64,000 nucleotides of DNA from Mansonella perstans (lineage: Eukaryota; Nematoda; Chromadorea; Rhabditida; Onchocercidae), in contig JBAMDO010000004.1 of NCBI GenBank assembly GCA_037074765.1, positions 1 through 64,000 on the forward strand. Reading direction: 5' to 3'. The notes below the pieces were generated by a model, which did no database searches, had not been told where the DNA came from, and saw only the letters and a list, made by a program, of their open reading frames with translations. Shown one piece after another: positions 51,025-62,700 of this stretch. The stretch's first letter is position 1. Every line of letters starts with the position of its first letter. Position numbers and translations under genes: made by a program.

Positions 51025-54000
51025 ATGGGCTGTAGTGTGGAGCCTCGAGTAGAACTAGCTTTACGGCGAACTTTGTTTTTTGGTTTAATATTACTTCTTT
51101 ACCTAATTTTTGGTGCTTCCATCTTTTCTGCTTTACCAAAACGACAACAAACCCTGGTAAGCCTTTCAAAATTCTGTCATTTATCATTTCACGAAATAGT
51201 TGAGAGCAAAATTGGCTGATAAGATACGATATCGGTGTCGCATATCTTCTGACACTGTTTATCAGTACAAAAATATGTGCAATAGAAGTGTGTGCATCGG
51301 TGTATACAAATTAGAAGTTTTCTTGTCAAATTTCAAATTCAAATTTTATATGAAATAGAGATTGATGATAACTGTACTCTGTTTTCAAACTTTCACTTCT
51401 GTTACAGTTGTCCTTTCACATCGATCCAAAACTATAACAATTACAATATATTTACTGCCAAAAAATGACCGATAAGCTTAATATGATTTGATACATTTCA
51501 CTTAAAATTCTACGGGTAAATAATTTGTAGCTGTTGGAGTATTACTATTTTTCCAAATATTTTTAAATTAATAAATGAAAACTAAATGGTAGCATCTTAC
51601 CATTAAGCTAATTATTATGACAAAAGTGGTGAGTTAAGCAAGCACGGGGAAAGCGTAGGTAAAATTTCCTATAAGAAACTGTATTCGTGAAATAAAAATA
51701 AAGTCTAAGAAATTTGAATCTGCAACTGTTCTGCATTCATTTCTGAAGTTTTCGTGCTATTTGGAGAAGAACTTTTCCATTCATGTGGTATGCAAACTAG
51801 CTACTTCGCTAAGTCATCAAAACTGAAATTGTGAGATGGAAAATTGTAACACATATCGTCACCATTAGAAGTGAATTTCATAAATGTAGAATGAATGATG
51901 TATTTATTTATCGCTTTTATGGTTTTTTTTTTTAATTTTGGTTTTTTCCTCAAAAAAATTTAAGGATTCTTATAATTTCATCTTTTGAATTCGAAGTTGT
52001 AGGAACTTTGCTTCGCGATTTATTATAATTAATTGCCATTGTGAAACTGCTGAAGGAATTTGAAATGCTTTCAAAATATTCAGATAGGCCTTTACTTTCA
52101 TAGAAAATGTGAATTTCTACGCAAATGTCGTCATTTTTAAAATAACTGGCACCCAACTTATGAACAACATGCACTTTCATAATTTTTATCCTTACTATTG
52201 TGTAAAGAAGAACCTTTCATTGGGAAAAGATGAAATGATAAAGTAACGTAAATTATTAATGAATCATTTTATATCTAGCATTTTAATGAACTTCCTCTTC
52301 TGTGTACCATCAGCAAGATGTAAAAGATCACTAGTGACATTCTCAAAATAGTATAATATTCAGTAGTTAAAACACTGATTTATTTTTAATTTTAGTAGGT
52401 TTTTCCGCTTCATTAAGAGAATAATGCAGAAATTTTATAGAAATGTGAGAAAAGTGCAACACGGTTGGATGCGCAACGAAGCGAAATGTTAAATGTGTTA
52501 TGGGCAGAGACCATGGCTCAATCAGAACACGAGTGGTTCCTGATGGCTAATCAAAAACTTGATATCTACGAGAGGCTTGTACTCAATTCATGTCGAAGAA
52601 TAGCCGCTTCACCATCAAAATCATTCAGTAAAGCATTCATACATGCTTTCACGCTGGTTACTACAATTGGTAGGTTAATAATTATTTAAAAAAGGATTTC
52701 AAATGTATGAAGTAATTTAATTGAATTTTTCCGAAGGATTTTATTTTTAGCAAAAACTTTAATATATCATGTTCCAAAGTTTTGAGAAAGACTCGGACGA
52801 AAAATCAAAAAATTCAGTTATTCTAAGTTTTATTGAGATTTTTGGATTCAGAATATCCATCCGGAAATTCCACAAATCTCAAAACTGGAGCCAGTTCAAA
52901 AAAATCCAGTTCTTTTCAGGAATAAAGTCATCAAAATCTTGACCAATAAGTAACTGAGTTCACGAGAGTGATTCGACGATTAACATAATAATTTTTTTTT
53001 GGTAAGCCTCTGTATGGCCACATAGGGGTTCACGAGAGTGCTACCTAAGCTTTGTGCATTGAATAATTGGATCAAGCGGTGGTACTTTTAAACAAAGAGT
53101 TAATTTTTAAAGCCGGAAAATTTGACATCGCTTCAGGATTCTTAGATGAGGAAAATTTCTCGCCAATCGGTAAAATAGCAGCCATGAGTTACGCTATTAT
53201 TGGCATACCTCTGGCACTTTTATATCTTGCTCAATGCTCCAAAATGTTTGCTGGTCTATTTCCGGGTAACCATATACTTATTGTGGCACTTGCAACTATT
53301 TTTGCAACAGCGGTTATTTTTGACATCATCGAGGAATCGAATGATGATACGGTATACCTAATTTTTGAATTTTTCAAATAATGACATTGTTTCTTGTATT
53401 TTTGAGTTTTTTAAAATTAATCGCTAAATACATTAATAAGTTGAATTACTCATATACCACGTTTGGTATCTCAAAAATAAAAAATGAGTTAAACTTTTGA
53501 GAAACATAGAATTATTGCAATTTCCAGAAGTTCTTTAATTCGAGAAATAACTTGAATTTCAACTTGAGAAGCGAGCCAAGTCTTTTTCCGAAGTTTCTAA
53601 ATTGCTTTTGAAATTTTCAATTCTTTGCATGATTCTTCTGATTGTTTCATATTTATCAAAAAGGATTTCTGACTATCTCATTTCTTTCTGTACCATCGTA
53701 CATCATTCTTTGTCCTTTTTTCCAACAACCTGTATTAAATCTTCTGTTCAGGGACAATAGTACATGCCGAACTATTCAATGTTTCAACATTTTTTTGACG
53801 AGCAGAACTTAACTGATTGGCATAATTAATTCACTTTAGCCGTTCATCGATGCTGTCTTTCATGTATTTCTAATGCTGTCAACCGTGGGAAGTTGCAGTA
53901 TTGAACCACCTGTTGCACTTATCCTTGTTGCTGTGTTTGCTGTTGGTCTAATATCCGTATCTTATGTATCGATCAATCGACAGATCGAACATGCTTTGCA

Positions 54001-54382
54001 GGTAATATAAATATCGGTTCTTCATTTGTTAAGAAGTTACTGATCTCGCTACTTTTTCTTCTAACATTGAATTTCAGTCGGGATTCGAAAAAAAAAATCA
54101 AATTTAAAATCTTGTGAGAATTTAGTTGTCTAGAAAAATTTCTATTTTAGACTTCGTTAATTTAAGACCTTTACTCGCTAAATTCTCCCAACTAGAATTG
54201 TAATGAATCCGGATTCTTGAGCTCCAAATTCGTTTCAATTAAAATAGAGGCATAATTTCCAGAGATTCGAATTGACCTTTAGCAAATACTTTGGTATGCT
54301 TCGGCATTGGATGTGCAATAAAGATGAACCTGAGGTGAATAAGATAATCGAAGAGGAAGAAGAAACCGGATCCGAGGCGTAA
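51025..54382 (+). CDS. Two-pore-domain potassium channel-like protein with altered pore filters
   Basis: Exons 51025-51156, 52441-52669, 53137-53351, 53840-54001 and 54263-54382 join in frame to 285 residues. Topology is that of a K2P/TWK channel. M1 is LFFGLILLLYLIFGASIFSAL, followed by an extracellular cap-like helix region and pore helix 1 (SKAFIHAFTLVTTI). M2 is AAMSYAIIGIPLALLYLAQC, containing the family's GIPL motif. M3 is ILIVALATIFATAVIFDI, then pore helix 2 (FIDAVFHVFLML), and M4 is ALILVAVFAVGLISVSYVSI. The filters are unusual: P1 reads TTIGFL (118-123) and P2 reads STVGSC (206-211) instead of T-I/V-G-Y/F-G. Spacing from the P1 glycine to GKIA equals that of normal family members, so the change is not an obvious splicing error. 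The acidic C-terminus is short. All splice sites are GT-AG. Whether it conducts potassium is doubtful. Confidence 0.82.
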
Positions 54383-56872
54383 TTGATTTGTATTTAGACA
54401 ATTCTGAATCCCACAGCATTGGGTAATTTCTAATGACTTTTAGTTTTTCTAATATTTTATTCTATTTTAGCGATACCAGTAGCAATTGTCAAAATTACTA
54501 CCCAAAATAATAAGATTTAGTTCTGCATTTTGTTTTATCTGGAAACTTGATTATATTCAACTTTTTTATTCATGGTAAACTTTTTGCTTTATGCTGTATA
54601 TCATTATTTCATGCTTAAATTTATCTTTCCAATTTTCAAGGAGGAAGCTGAGAAATTTTCACTTTCTGAGAACTGAAACAAAATTTACATGAACTATTGA
54701 GTTTTGGAAAAATGAAGTGCCATTGATTCGATGCGTGTAAAAGCAATACATTACGCTACTTTTCTATGTAGATTTCTACTCTCGTCTTTTCCATAATAAC
54801 TAAATGTTTGTTATGTGTTTATGGTGCTTGATGAAATAATTTTAAAGTTCACTTTAGACTTCGTATGGAATTAGAGCACTTGTGCTAACTTCAAAAAATG
54901 GCTGCTCAGAAAACTGTATCTTTTCATTTCTTCCTTTCCCACTCAATTTTAAAAATTTATATAATAAGGATAGATTTGCGAGAAAAATCTGCCTGCTAAA
55001 CAATTTCCAAGTTATTGTGAATAAGTTAAAATTTTCCAGACCCCAAATTTTTCCATTTTTTAATTGACAAAGCAAATCAGAATAAACTGTTTCATATAAG
55101 TGAACAAAACAAGTCCATTTTTTAAAAAAAATTTTATAGCAAAAAAAAACTTAGTGTAATCGAGTAAAATGAAAATATTAGATCGACTGCAGTACAATAA
55201 TTCGCTCATTAAATCCTTCTTTTTCTTCCAATAAATCAATTATCATTTTATCAAGATCGAATAGTTTAAAAAAGTAGATAATCGGAATAAGATTTAAAGC
55301 CTTTTCAATATGCAGTAGCAAAAAAAAGGTTAAGGGGAGGTAATTTGCCACTTCATTGCTTGTTGCGAAGAGACATGATATAAACATGATATATATTCCC
55401 TATTGAAAATGACATTGGAATCTATATTGAATTTTTCTTTGAACCAAATTAGTGACAAAATTTTAGTTTATGTAAGGCAGTAATGAGAGTCAGATATATG
55501 CGGGAAAAAACACTGAAGTGACATAGTGGATGCATGAGGTTATATTGAGCAATATTAAACACATCGGTATTATCACAATCATTTTAGCGGCGGTATTTAG
55601 AGAACAATTCACCTTCGGAAAGAAAATCGAATAATGTGGAAAAAAATTGAAGTAGAATAATCGTAAATTCAAAATTTAACGGAGAGGTTCAATCCAATTT
55701 ACCACATGTGAATAATTGATATTAGAAATTGTCCTGATTTTTTAATCATCAACATTATCTTGTCTATCACAAAAAAATGTTGTTTTTAAAATCTTTGCTT
55801 CATACCAATTTGTTCTGTAACTGCTGAGACTATGAATATTGTCATATTATTTGTGATTTTCCCAGAAAGTCTTATTTTTTAGCATTTAAATGCAATCATT
55901 CTTGTTACTTGACATATTTCTTCCTGGCACAATGCAATATTTGGCTCGAAGGGATACGGACTTTGAGAAAAGAAGTTTTCATTCTGATTTTAAGGGATAG
56001 ATATAAATGCCTATGCTTTTTTCGAAGGTGAGATGATTTGGAATGGTTCAATTGACTCTCACTTCACTCACTCTACCCGTCTTAGAAAACTTAATTATAG
56101 CTTGACTCAAGTTGCAATATCATATTGGTTAAGCAAATGTTTTTTCATTCAATGCGATTCAATTATTCAGACAAATTTTGCATGTTATTTCAAAAACTAT
56201 GAACGTACTTACTCTTCTCTTGCGATACATTAAATAACAGATAGTGAAGTACTGTACTACTAAATTGGCAATTGTTAGCTTCCTTGAGAAAAAAGTCTTC
56301 GCAAAACTAAAAAATTTGCATAATCGCATAGTTCTCTAATCTTTGATAGTGTCTTATCTTTGAAAATGCTACTACATAATCATTCTTAAATGAATCATGT
56401 AATTTCGTAAATCTCAAAAAGAATAGCAAGTCTATCACGGTTCATTCGTTTCTGAGGTATTGATTATAGGAGCAGTGGTTAACATAGAACTTATGAAAAT
56501 TTCATATCAAAATCCCCATTCTCCAGCTTAAGAGTACTGAAAAATAACACTAATATTATTAAATAACATTGCCATTAGTTTAGTTCACTAGATTCATTAG
56601 ATACTAATTTAATTTCATAATTGTACTGCTTTAAATTTATTTCTGAATTCAAAAGTATTCTTGGCATTTCAAATTTGTAATGAATGATGTTGTTTATTGG
56701 TATAAACAACTATGGAACAATATTGGTTTGTCAGTTCTCTGATAAATTGAAAAAGGGTGTGATTAAGAAAAGTGGCAAAAGCTATTCACATTGACAAACA
56801 TGTTAGATGAAAGAAACCTTAAAGGTATTCAAACTACCACAAAAAGCAAGATGATGTTATTGTATAAATATG
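54383..56872. other. 2.5 kb intergenic stretch between convergent genes
   Basis: AT-rich, between the 3' ends of the K2P-like and FGF genes. Frames at 54854-55075, 55178-55387, 55490-55672 (minus) and 56033-56233 (plus) show no recognisable content. Confidence 0.6.
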
Positions 56873-59724
56873 CTACGCCGTAGCTCGAATTCGATTTAGT
56901 AATGATTCCCGAACAACACTGTACAAATAACGCTGTCGTTTCGATTCGATATCCAATTCTACTTGATCATCCTCTTCTGATTTTGAACATGACGTTAATC
57001 GTGTTGATTTTACTTCACGCAATAATTTAGTAAATAAAAAACACCGCCTTTTCGTGTTGATTTGTGTTGGATCTTGAAATTTCCCTTTTCTGAAATTAGC
57101 ATATCTAGAATCTTGCAACCTAAAAGCAATATTGCTGCAAACAATTATTAACAAATTCTCGTAAAATGCAACTTCTGATATGCACAAGATGATGATCAAT
57201 GGATAATTAGGGAGAAGGAGGAAGATGGGAATTTGAATTCGAATGGGGTGGAAAAATCCTACAAAAATGTCATTGTTCTAAGGTACAGAATAGAATGATC
57301 AATCGTACATTTATTTGAAGCATAAAGTGACATTGAATTTGACTGGAGTTTTGTGCAAATTTCTCAGCATGTTTTTCAATGACAGTAATTTAAACTGAAG
57401 AGAGCTTTAACGACACTTTCAATGAGCGGATATTACTGTGTGACATTTGAGAACTTCTGAATGCCGTTTAAGCAATGAAATGGACTCTAATATCAGTTCA
57501 AAACATAGAAGTTTTAACCTGAATACATGTTTTTTACATCATTTACCGCTATTCTATGCGTTTGTATCGCATTTTTAAAATTAAAATTTCCAGTTTTAAC
57601 AAATATTCTTCCGTATATTTTCAGGACAGCCGTACTTCAACTCTCAGAAAAAAATCTCGGATATCAAACATCATTCCTTTGATTTCCTCAGAGGTAAAGA
57701 TGGGGATCGTTTGTCTGAGCACTCCCTATAATCCATTGGCTGCTGGACAAGATTCAGTACATTTTTGGTTTCGTTTCAAAATTTTTCAAAAACAGAAGGG
57801 TGGGAGAATATTTAGCTATTATTGTTGACTGCTATTGCTGTCATTGTTGCACCCGTTAGGGTTCTTGTCACACTCGCTCATTTCTCGAAATGTCCCACTT
57901 TTTTTGTTTACTACAACTTGTTGTAAAACAATTTAGAGGTAGTTTTTGCCTCCCCTTCCTTCTCCATAGTTTGTTTCATCCTTTCATCTCTCCTATCCGT
58001 TATGTAATTATCGCAAAAAAAAGCACTGAAATCAAAGTTTTTTTTTTTCATGGATCTCTTTACCACTTCTCAATGCATTTTCACGTCCAAAATTCGTGAA
58101 TGGAAACTATTATTAAATTTTCTCAATTTAATTTCAAAAAATGATCTGAAGAAAAACCTATTAAATCCCAGAAACAAATTTTGTCTCCATGCGGATTGAA
58201 ACATTGTATATCCAGAGGATGTCAGTTGTTCACGGAAAAAACATTTTTCATCCATTCCGTCATTCTGCAAAGTTTTTTACTGGATATTTTGTTTGCAAGA
58301 AATACATTTGGATGAGCATGTTATTTGAAGATGAATTTTGTTATAGTGCAACTTTCAGATCTCGTCATTATCAAAAACTTCTTTGCACAAAATATAAACA
58401 AAGATTATCAATATTGAAGAAGTTACTCTGCAGAATTTGGCCAGAAGCTGGGTAGGATGTTATCTATTCTCAATAATCGCAAAGCATCTCATAATGTAAG
58501 GTTATAAGGTTGTATGGAATTACATGGTCTCAGCAATATTTCAACATTTACTTTTCGTCTGGTTTTGGCTTGCAGAATTTCATGTTAAAGTTAGGTTGAA
58601 AATGAACAAATTTTTATTTTTTGCAACTTTTAAGTGATAACAGTATAATGCTACCTCCGATATAGTGTAACAAAACCAGACAGAAGCAAAATAAAATTTT
58701 CCCAATGCAATAATAATTTTCCCAATGTAATAATGCAAGAAATATCCCCACAAAAAAACCGCTTTTATTAAACAATAACAGTTGAAATGCGAGGATTACT
58801 TCAGTAGGCGGTGATGACAAACCGTTTTTTTGATTCCGAACAAAAATCAATTGGCTTACGAAATTCTCATACAATGGAAATTATGAGATGAAATTTTTCC
58901 TTAATTATGAAATCTAAAAAATATTCCGTTGCGATGGAGTAAATTAATTCATTTTCGTATTATTGCAACATACATTTCAGTTTATTATTCATTGAAAACT
59001 GATTTTTAAAAAAACGGATCGGAATGTTCGTAATACCTCTCTTTAAAGAAGTGGTTGACTCATAAACCACCTAAAAGCACGTCACTTGACTTCTTGCGAA
59101 AAAAATTAAAATAATTCGAGAAAAATGCGAAATCGAAATAAAACATAAAAACTGATTTTCTGGAATATTATCTATTAATTACTTTCCACTTTTTCCACCC
59201 AACTGAATATAAAACTTTTTATATAATTGGCGTTTCAATAAAAATTTTGGCTCGAAATCAAGTATTACATTACGATTACTTAATTAATTAAATACTTACT
59301 CTAATTGCAAGCCTTTGTCGTTTATTAAAACATATAAATTTACCAGTAAGAGCATTTTCCATCCGAATGCGTCCTTCATTATCTGCATGTATCAGGAAAT
59401 CGGCTAAATAATTGCTGTTTAATTTATTTACTAAAATAAGAAATAAAGGGTTTGGAATATTGAATTTTTAAAAAACAATTCAAAATTGAATTTTTTTTTG
59501 CAGGATTTCAAATTTTTATAATTAATTTGATAATCAATTATCATCAGCGATCGAAAGGAACTTTAAATAACAAACTTAAACAATGATTGAATTGCTGCCC
59601 TCGGGCATTAGCATGTTTTAGAAAAATCTGTACAAATGCGGAACTGCATCGACTGTAAAGCTGCCAAACGGTGATTGCTTCACCAATCGGCATCAGGCTC
59701 GCCATTTGTGTGATTGTTAATAAT
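56873..59724 (-). CDS. Fibroblast growth factor, EGL-17/FGF8-type, 5' end unresolved
   Basis: Secreted ligand for the FGF receptor (EGL-15 in C. elegans, where EGL-17 guides sex myoblasts). Exons leftwards 59724-59582, 59430-59300, 58264-58158 and 57119-56873 join in frame to about 209 residues, close to EGL-17 (about 216). The FGF core starts ITVWQLYSRCSSAFVQIF, like the QLYSRTSGKHVQ of FGF8. It continues with DNEGRIRMENALTGKFICFN and KRQRLAI, then KCFFREQLTSSGYTMFQSAW (the C-F-E/N-Y-FGF strands) and FLGFNRLQDSRYANFRKGK. The tail after KRRCFLFTKLLREV is charged. Upstream of ITVW is LLTITQMASLMPIGEA, which looks like the end of a signal peptide whose start must be on an earlier exon. Entry to exon 59724 needs two preceding bases. 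An exon pair at 60787-60755 and 60195-60150 is consistent within itself but does not join here in frame. Confidence 0.87.
57200..58157. other. Long FGF intron, no gene seen
   Basis: Intron between FGF exons 58264-58158 and 57119-56873 (about 1 kb). A plus-strand frame at 57556-57828 is open but has no recognisable product. Confidence 0.6.
58697..58740. repeat. 20-bp tandem repeat, two copies
   Basis: AATTTTCCCAATGCAATAAT followed directly by a copy with one change (GTAATAAT). Lies in the FGF intron 58265-59299. Confidence 0.8.
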
Positions 59725-62700
59725 CTAAAATTAATACGTCATTATAAACAATAAAAATTGAGCTTTTTTTCACCAGCAGCTGCAACATTTGAATTAAAAG
59801 AAGTTTTTAAAACCGATCAGTTCCAAGGGTATAGAAGTAATAAATTTTTATTTTTTATTTTTGATGTGAGCATAATTCACAAAGAACTGCCACAAACTTT
59901 CATTTAAATCAGGCTTTGCATCTCAAAATGTACGTCCATTCAATAAATCACGGAAGAAAACTTCATTTTTAGTCTGGATCTTGAATTCATCTGATTTATA
60001 GAATTTGGATAGGGACAAAAAATAAGCTTGAGATTTGAAAATCTGTTAGAAAGACTGAAGACTTTGTGAACTATGATTCATATCTGTGATGGGTTGTATG
60101 GTATTAAAAATTCCAACTTTTGAAACCATTTGAGAAATATTTTCCTAACCTCTTGTGTACTGCTCTGTGATTTGTTGTTCTATCGATGCATTACCCTGAG
60201 ATGAAAAAGGAACAGAAACATTACTGCAGAAGGAAATTTCTATGAACTGAACTTTTCCAAAAGTATCAGATTTCATAAGAATTTAAAAAACACCTAATTT
60301 TTGCAGTTGAAAGAGCTTAAGCGCTTCAGCAAAATGAATAAAAATAAATTTATATAATAAACACTAAAATTTAGCTTTCAAAGTAGGAAGGGAACATTTC
60401 ATTAAGTAGAATGCAAGGCTGAGAGAGATTTTTTAAAGGGTCTAAATTAAATCCAAATTTGCAAAAATCCTGGAAGCATTTATTCAGGATACACTGAGTC
60501 TGATATAGAATTTTGACGGTAATGGAAAGCATAATTCAATAATTTATCCAACATTGAAGTATCGTTACAGAAAACTAATTTGTTCGTATAAGAAAGAAGA
60601 AAGTACGGAAAGAGTCCAGATTCCTCTTGCCAATTAAAACGATTTTCGAAGTTAACTTCAGTCACGAGATTTCCCCGATTTCGGATTGAAAAACTATTTC
60701 TATATTTAAAAGTAACGCTAAAAATTGGTTCGCAAAATAAATAAATGTTACTACCTTTGAAATGTCTGATTCTTCAAGTGTACCCATTTCACTGAGTGTT
60801 TAATTACTGATACAAACTGATGCTGCTCATCAAATTAGTAATTTTAAGTGACAGGATTGAGATATTATTTGATAACAATACTCTAAAGAATTAACTTCGC
60901 TCATCCTTTCCCTTTTCATTTCTTTTTTCATCGAATGTCTCATCTATTTACATGTCCCATTAATATCTTCTGTCTGTCACACTAATTGTTCACCGCACAA
61001 ACGAACTGGTGTACACATTATGATGGATACCGTAAGCCGATGGGAAGGCCATAAGCTGTGAAGATGAAGTGCCAGCGTCGAGACGCAACGTCATATATAT
61101 TTTCTACAGTCGAAGACTACATATAATGTCACAAATTTGAAATGTAACAAATGATTTCAAAATCTTGCAACTGCTGAAATGACAACAGCAAGTCACCGTA
61201 ACCAATGAGAAAATTAGGTCGGTCGTTCATTAGGAGATCGATTTTATGGGAGTGAAAAAGAGCTTCTATCAAGCTGCATATACACTTTTCTTTAATGCTT
61301 TTATTTCTGTCCAATATTATAATCAGTGATCATCATACAGATTTCAAAGAATTTACAGTTTTTTTGGATACTGGAAGATTCCATTATTTTCAAAAATTCT
61401 AGTTCTTTTTCCTTTTATGATATGACAATTTGTATATTAGGAAGCGTGGAAGTAAAGATGAAGTAACTTTAATCTGGAACAGTTTTATATACACTTGCAG
61501 TAAAGTGATTCACAATTGCTCTCAAAAATTTTAAAAATGGACTTTCTGCACTCTGCGACTGATTAACATGAGAAAAAAGGAAGATTGAATCCTTGGTTCA
61601 AAAGCTCAAGTCCAAAAACTCATAGGAAAGAAAATGAAATAGATAAAAATGGGGGAAAATAAGTTTATTTAAATACAGTGAAGAAGAGTTTTTTCTTCTC
61701 TCTCTTTTAAAGATAGAACTCTTCGTTTGAACAAATGGTTAGAACGAAGAATTAAGTCATTAGGACTAAAACTAGAAGTTCAACTAGGCCGGAGACAACT
61801 AAAATGCTGCCTTGCGTGTATCATTCTAAATTCTAATTTTATCAATTTGAAATTTTTATTGAATATTTTTTTGAAACATTTTTTGATCGCTAAAAAATTT
61901 GAGTCACTTTTTGATTGTTTGAAAATTTGACTTATTTTTTGATTACTATTTTTCTATATGTCAACAAATTTCTATAAATAATAATTAAAAGCTACAACTG
62001 AAGATAAATTACTGGTAAGTTACCTGGTAAGATTCAGCAAGACGTAGTAAAAGTAATCGAAATACTCGGTTTGTCTCACATAACGCATCGGCATCACTCA
62101 TTACGTACCACTACCATAACAATAATGTGCCTGTTTGTGACTAGTTGCTTGATTCTCTTAAAAACAAAAAAAATCTTCAAAAATTCAAAAGGTAATCAAA
62201 GTTACGATATAACTTATTTTTTCTCGATTTCGTCTTTCTGTATTCAGTTTTTGTTCTTTATTTCAAAACTCGCAATACAATAAATATTACTATTAACCTA
62301 ACTTTTTTATATTACCAACATGCGCGACATGATAGTTAAAAAGATCTATGCAAAATTTTCCGGAGTAATCATTAAAGCTCTTTCTATAACATTCGGAGAC
62401 CAAGCTCCGATATATTGTAAGATATAATGCAAAGATTGAAATGATTTTTGAAATCCAATACTTTTCTACTGAATAAAAATAGCTATAATTAATAAAGAGG
62501 AGCCAGTTAAACTGGACAATTGATTGTGTGGTATAAGTGGAAAGGAAAAGAAACGAATTAATACGAACGCAGTGAACAATCCTTTTTTTTTTTTCGCTAC
62601 ATATGTTTAGATTATTCAATGCTTGTTTTACTGTATTTGGAAAATTTTTCAAATATGTTCTTTTTTCATAAGTAATATGCTCATCACATTTCTGAGACAA

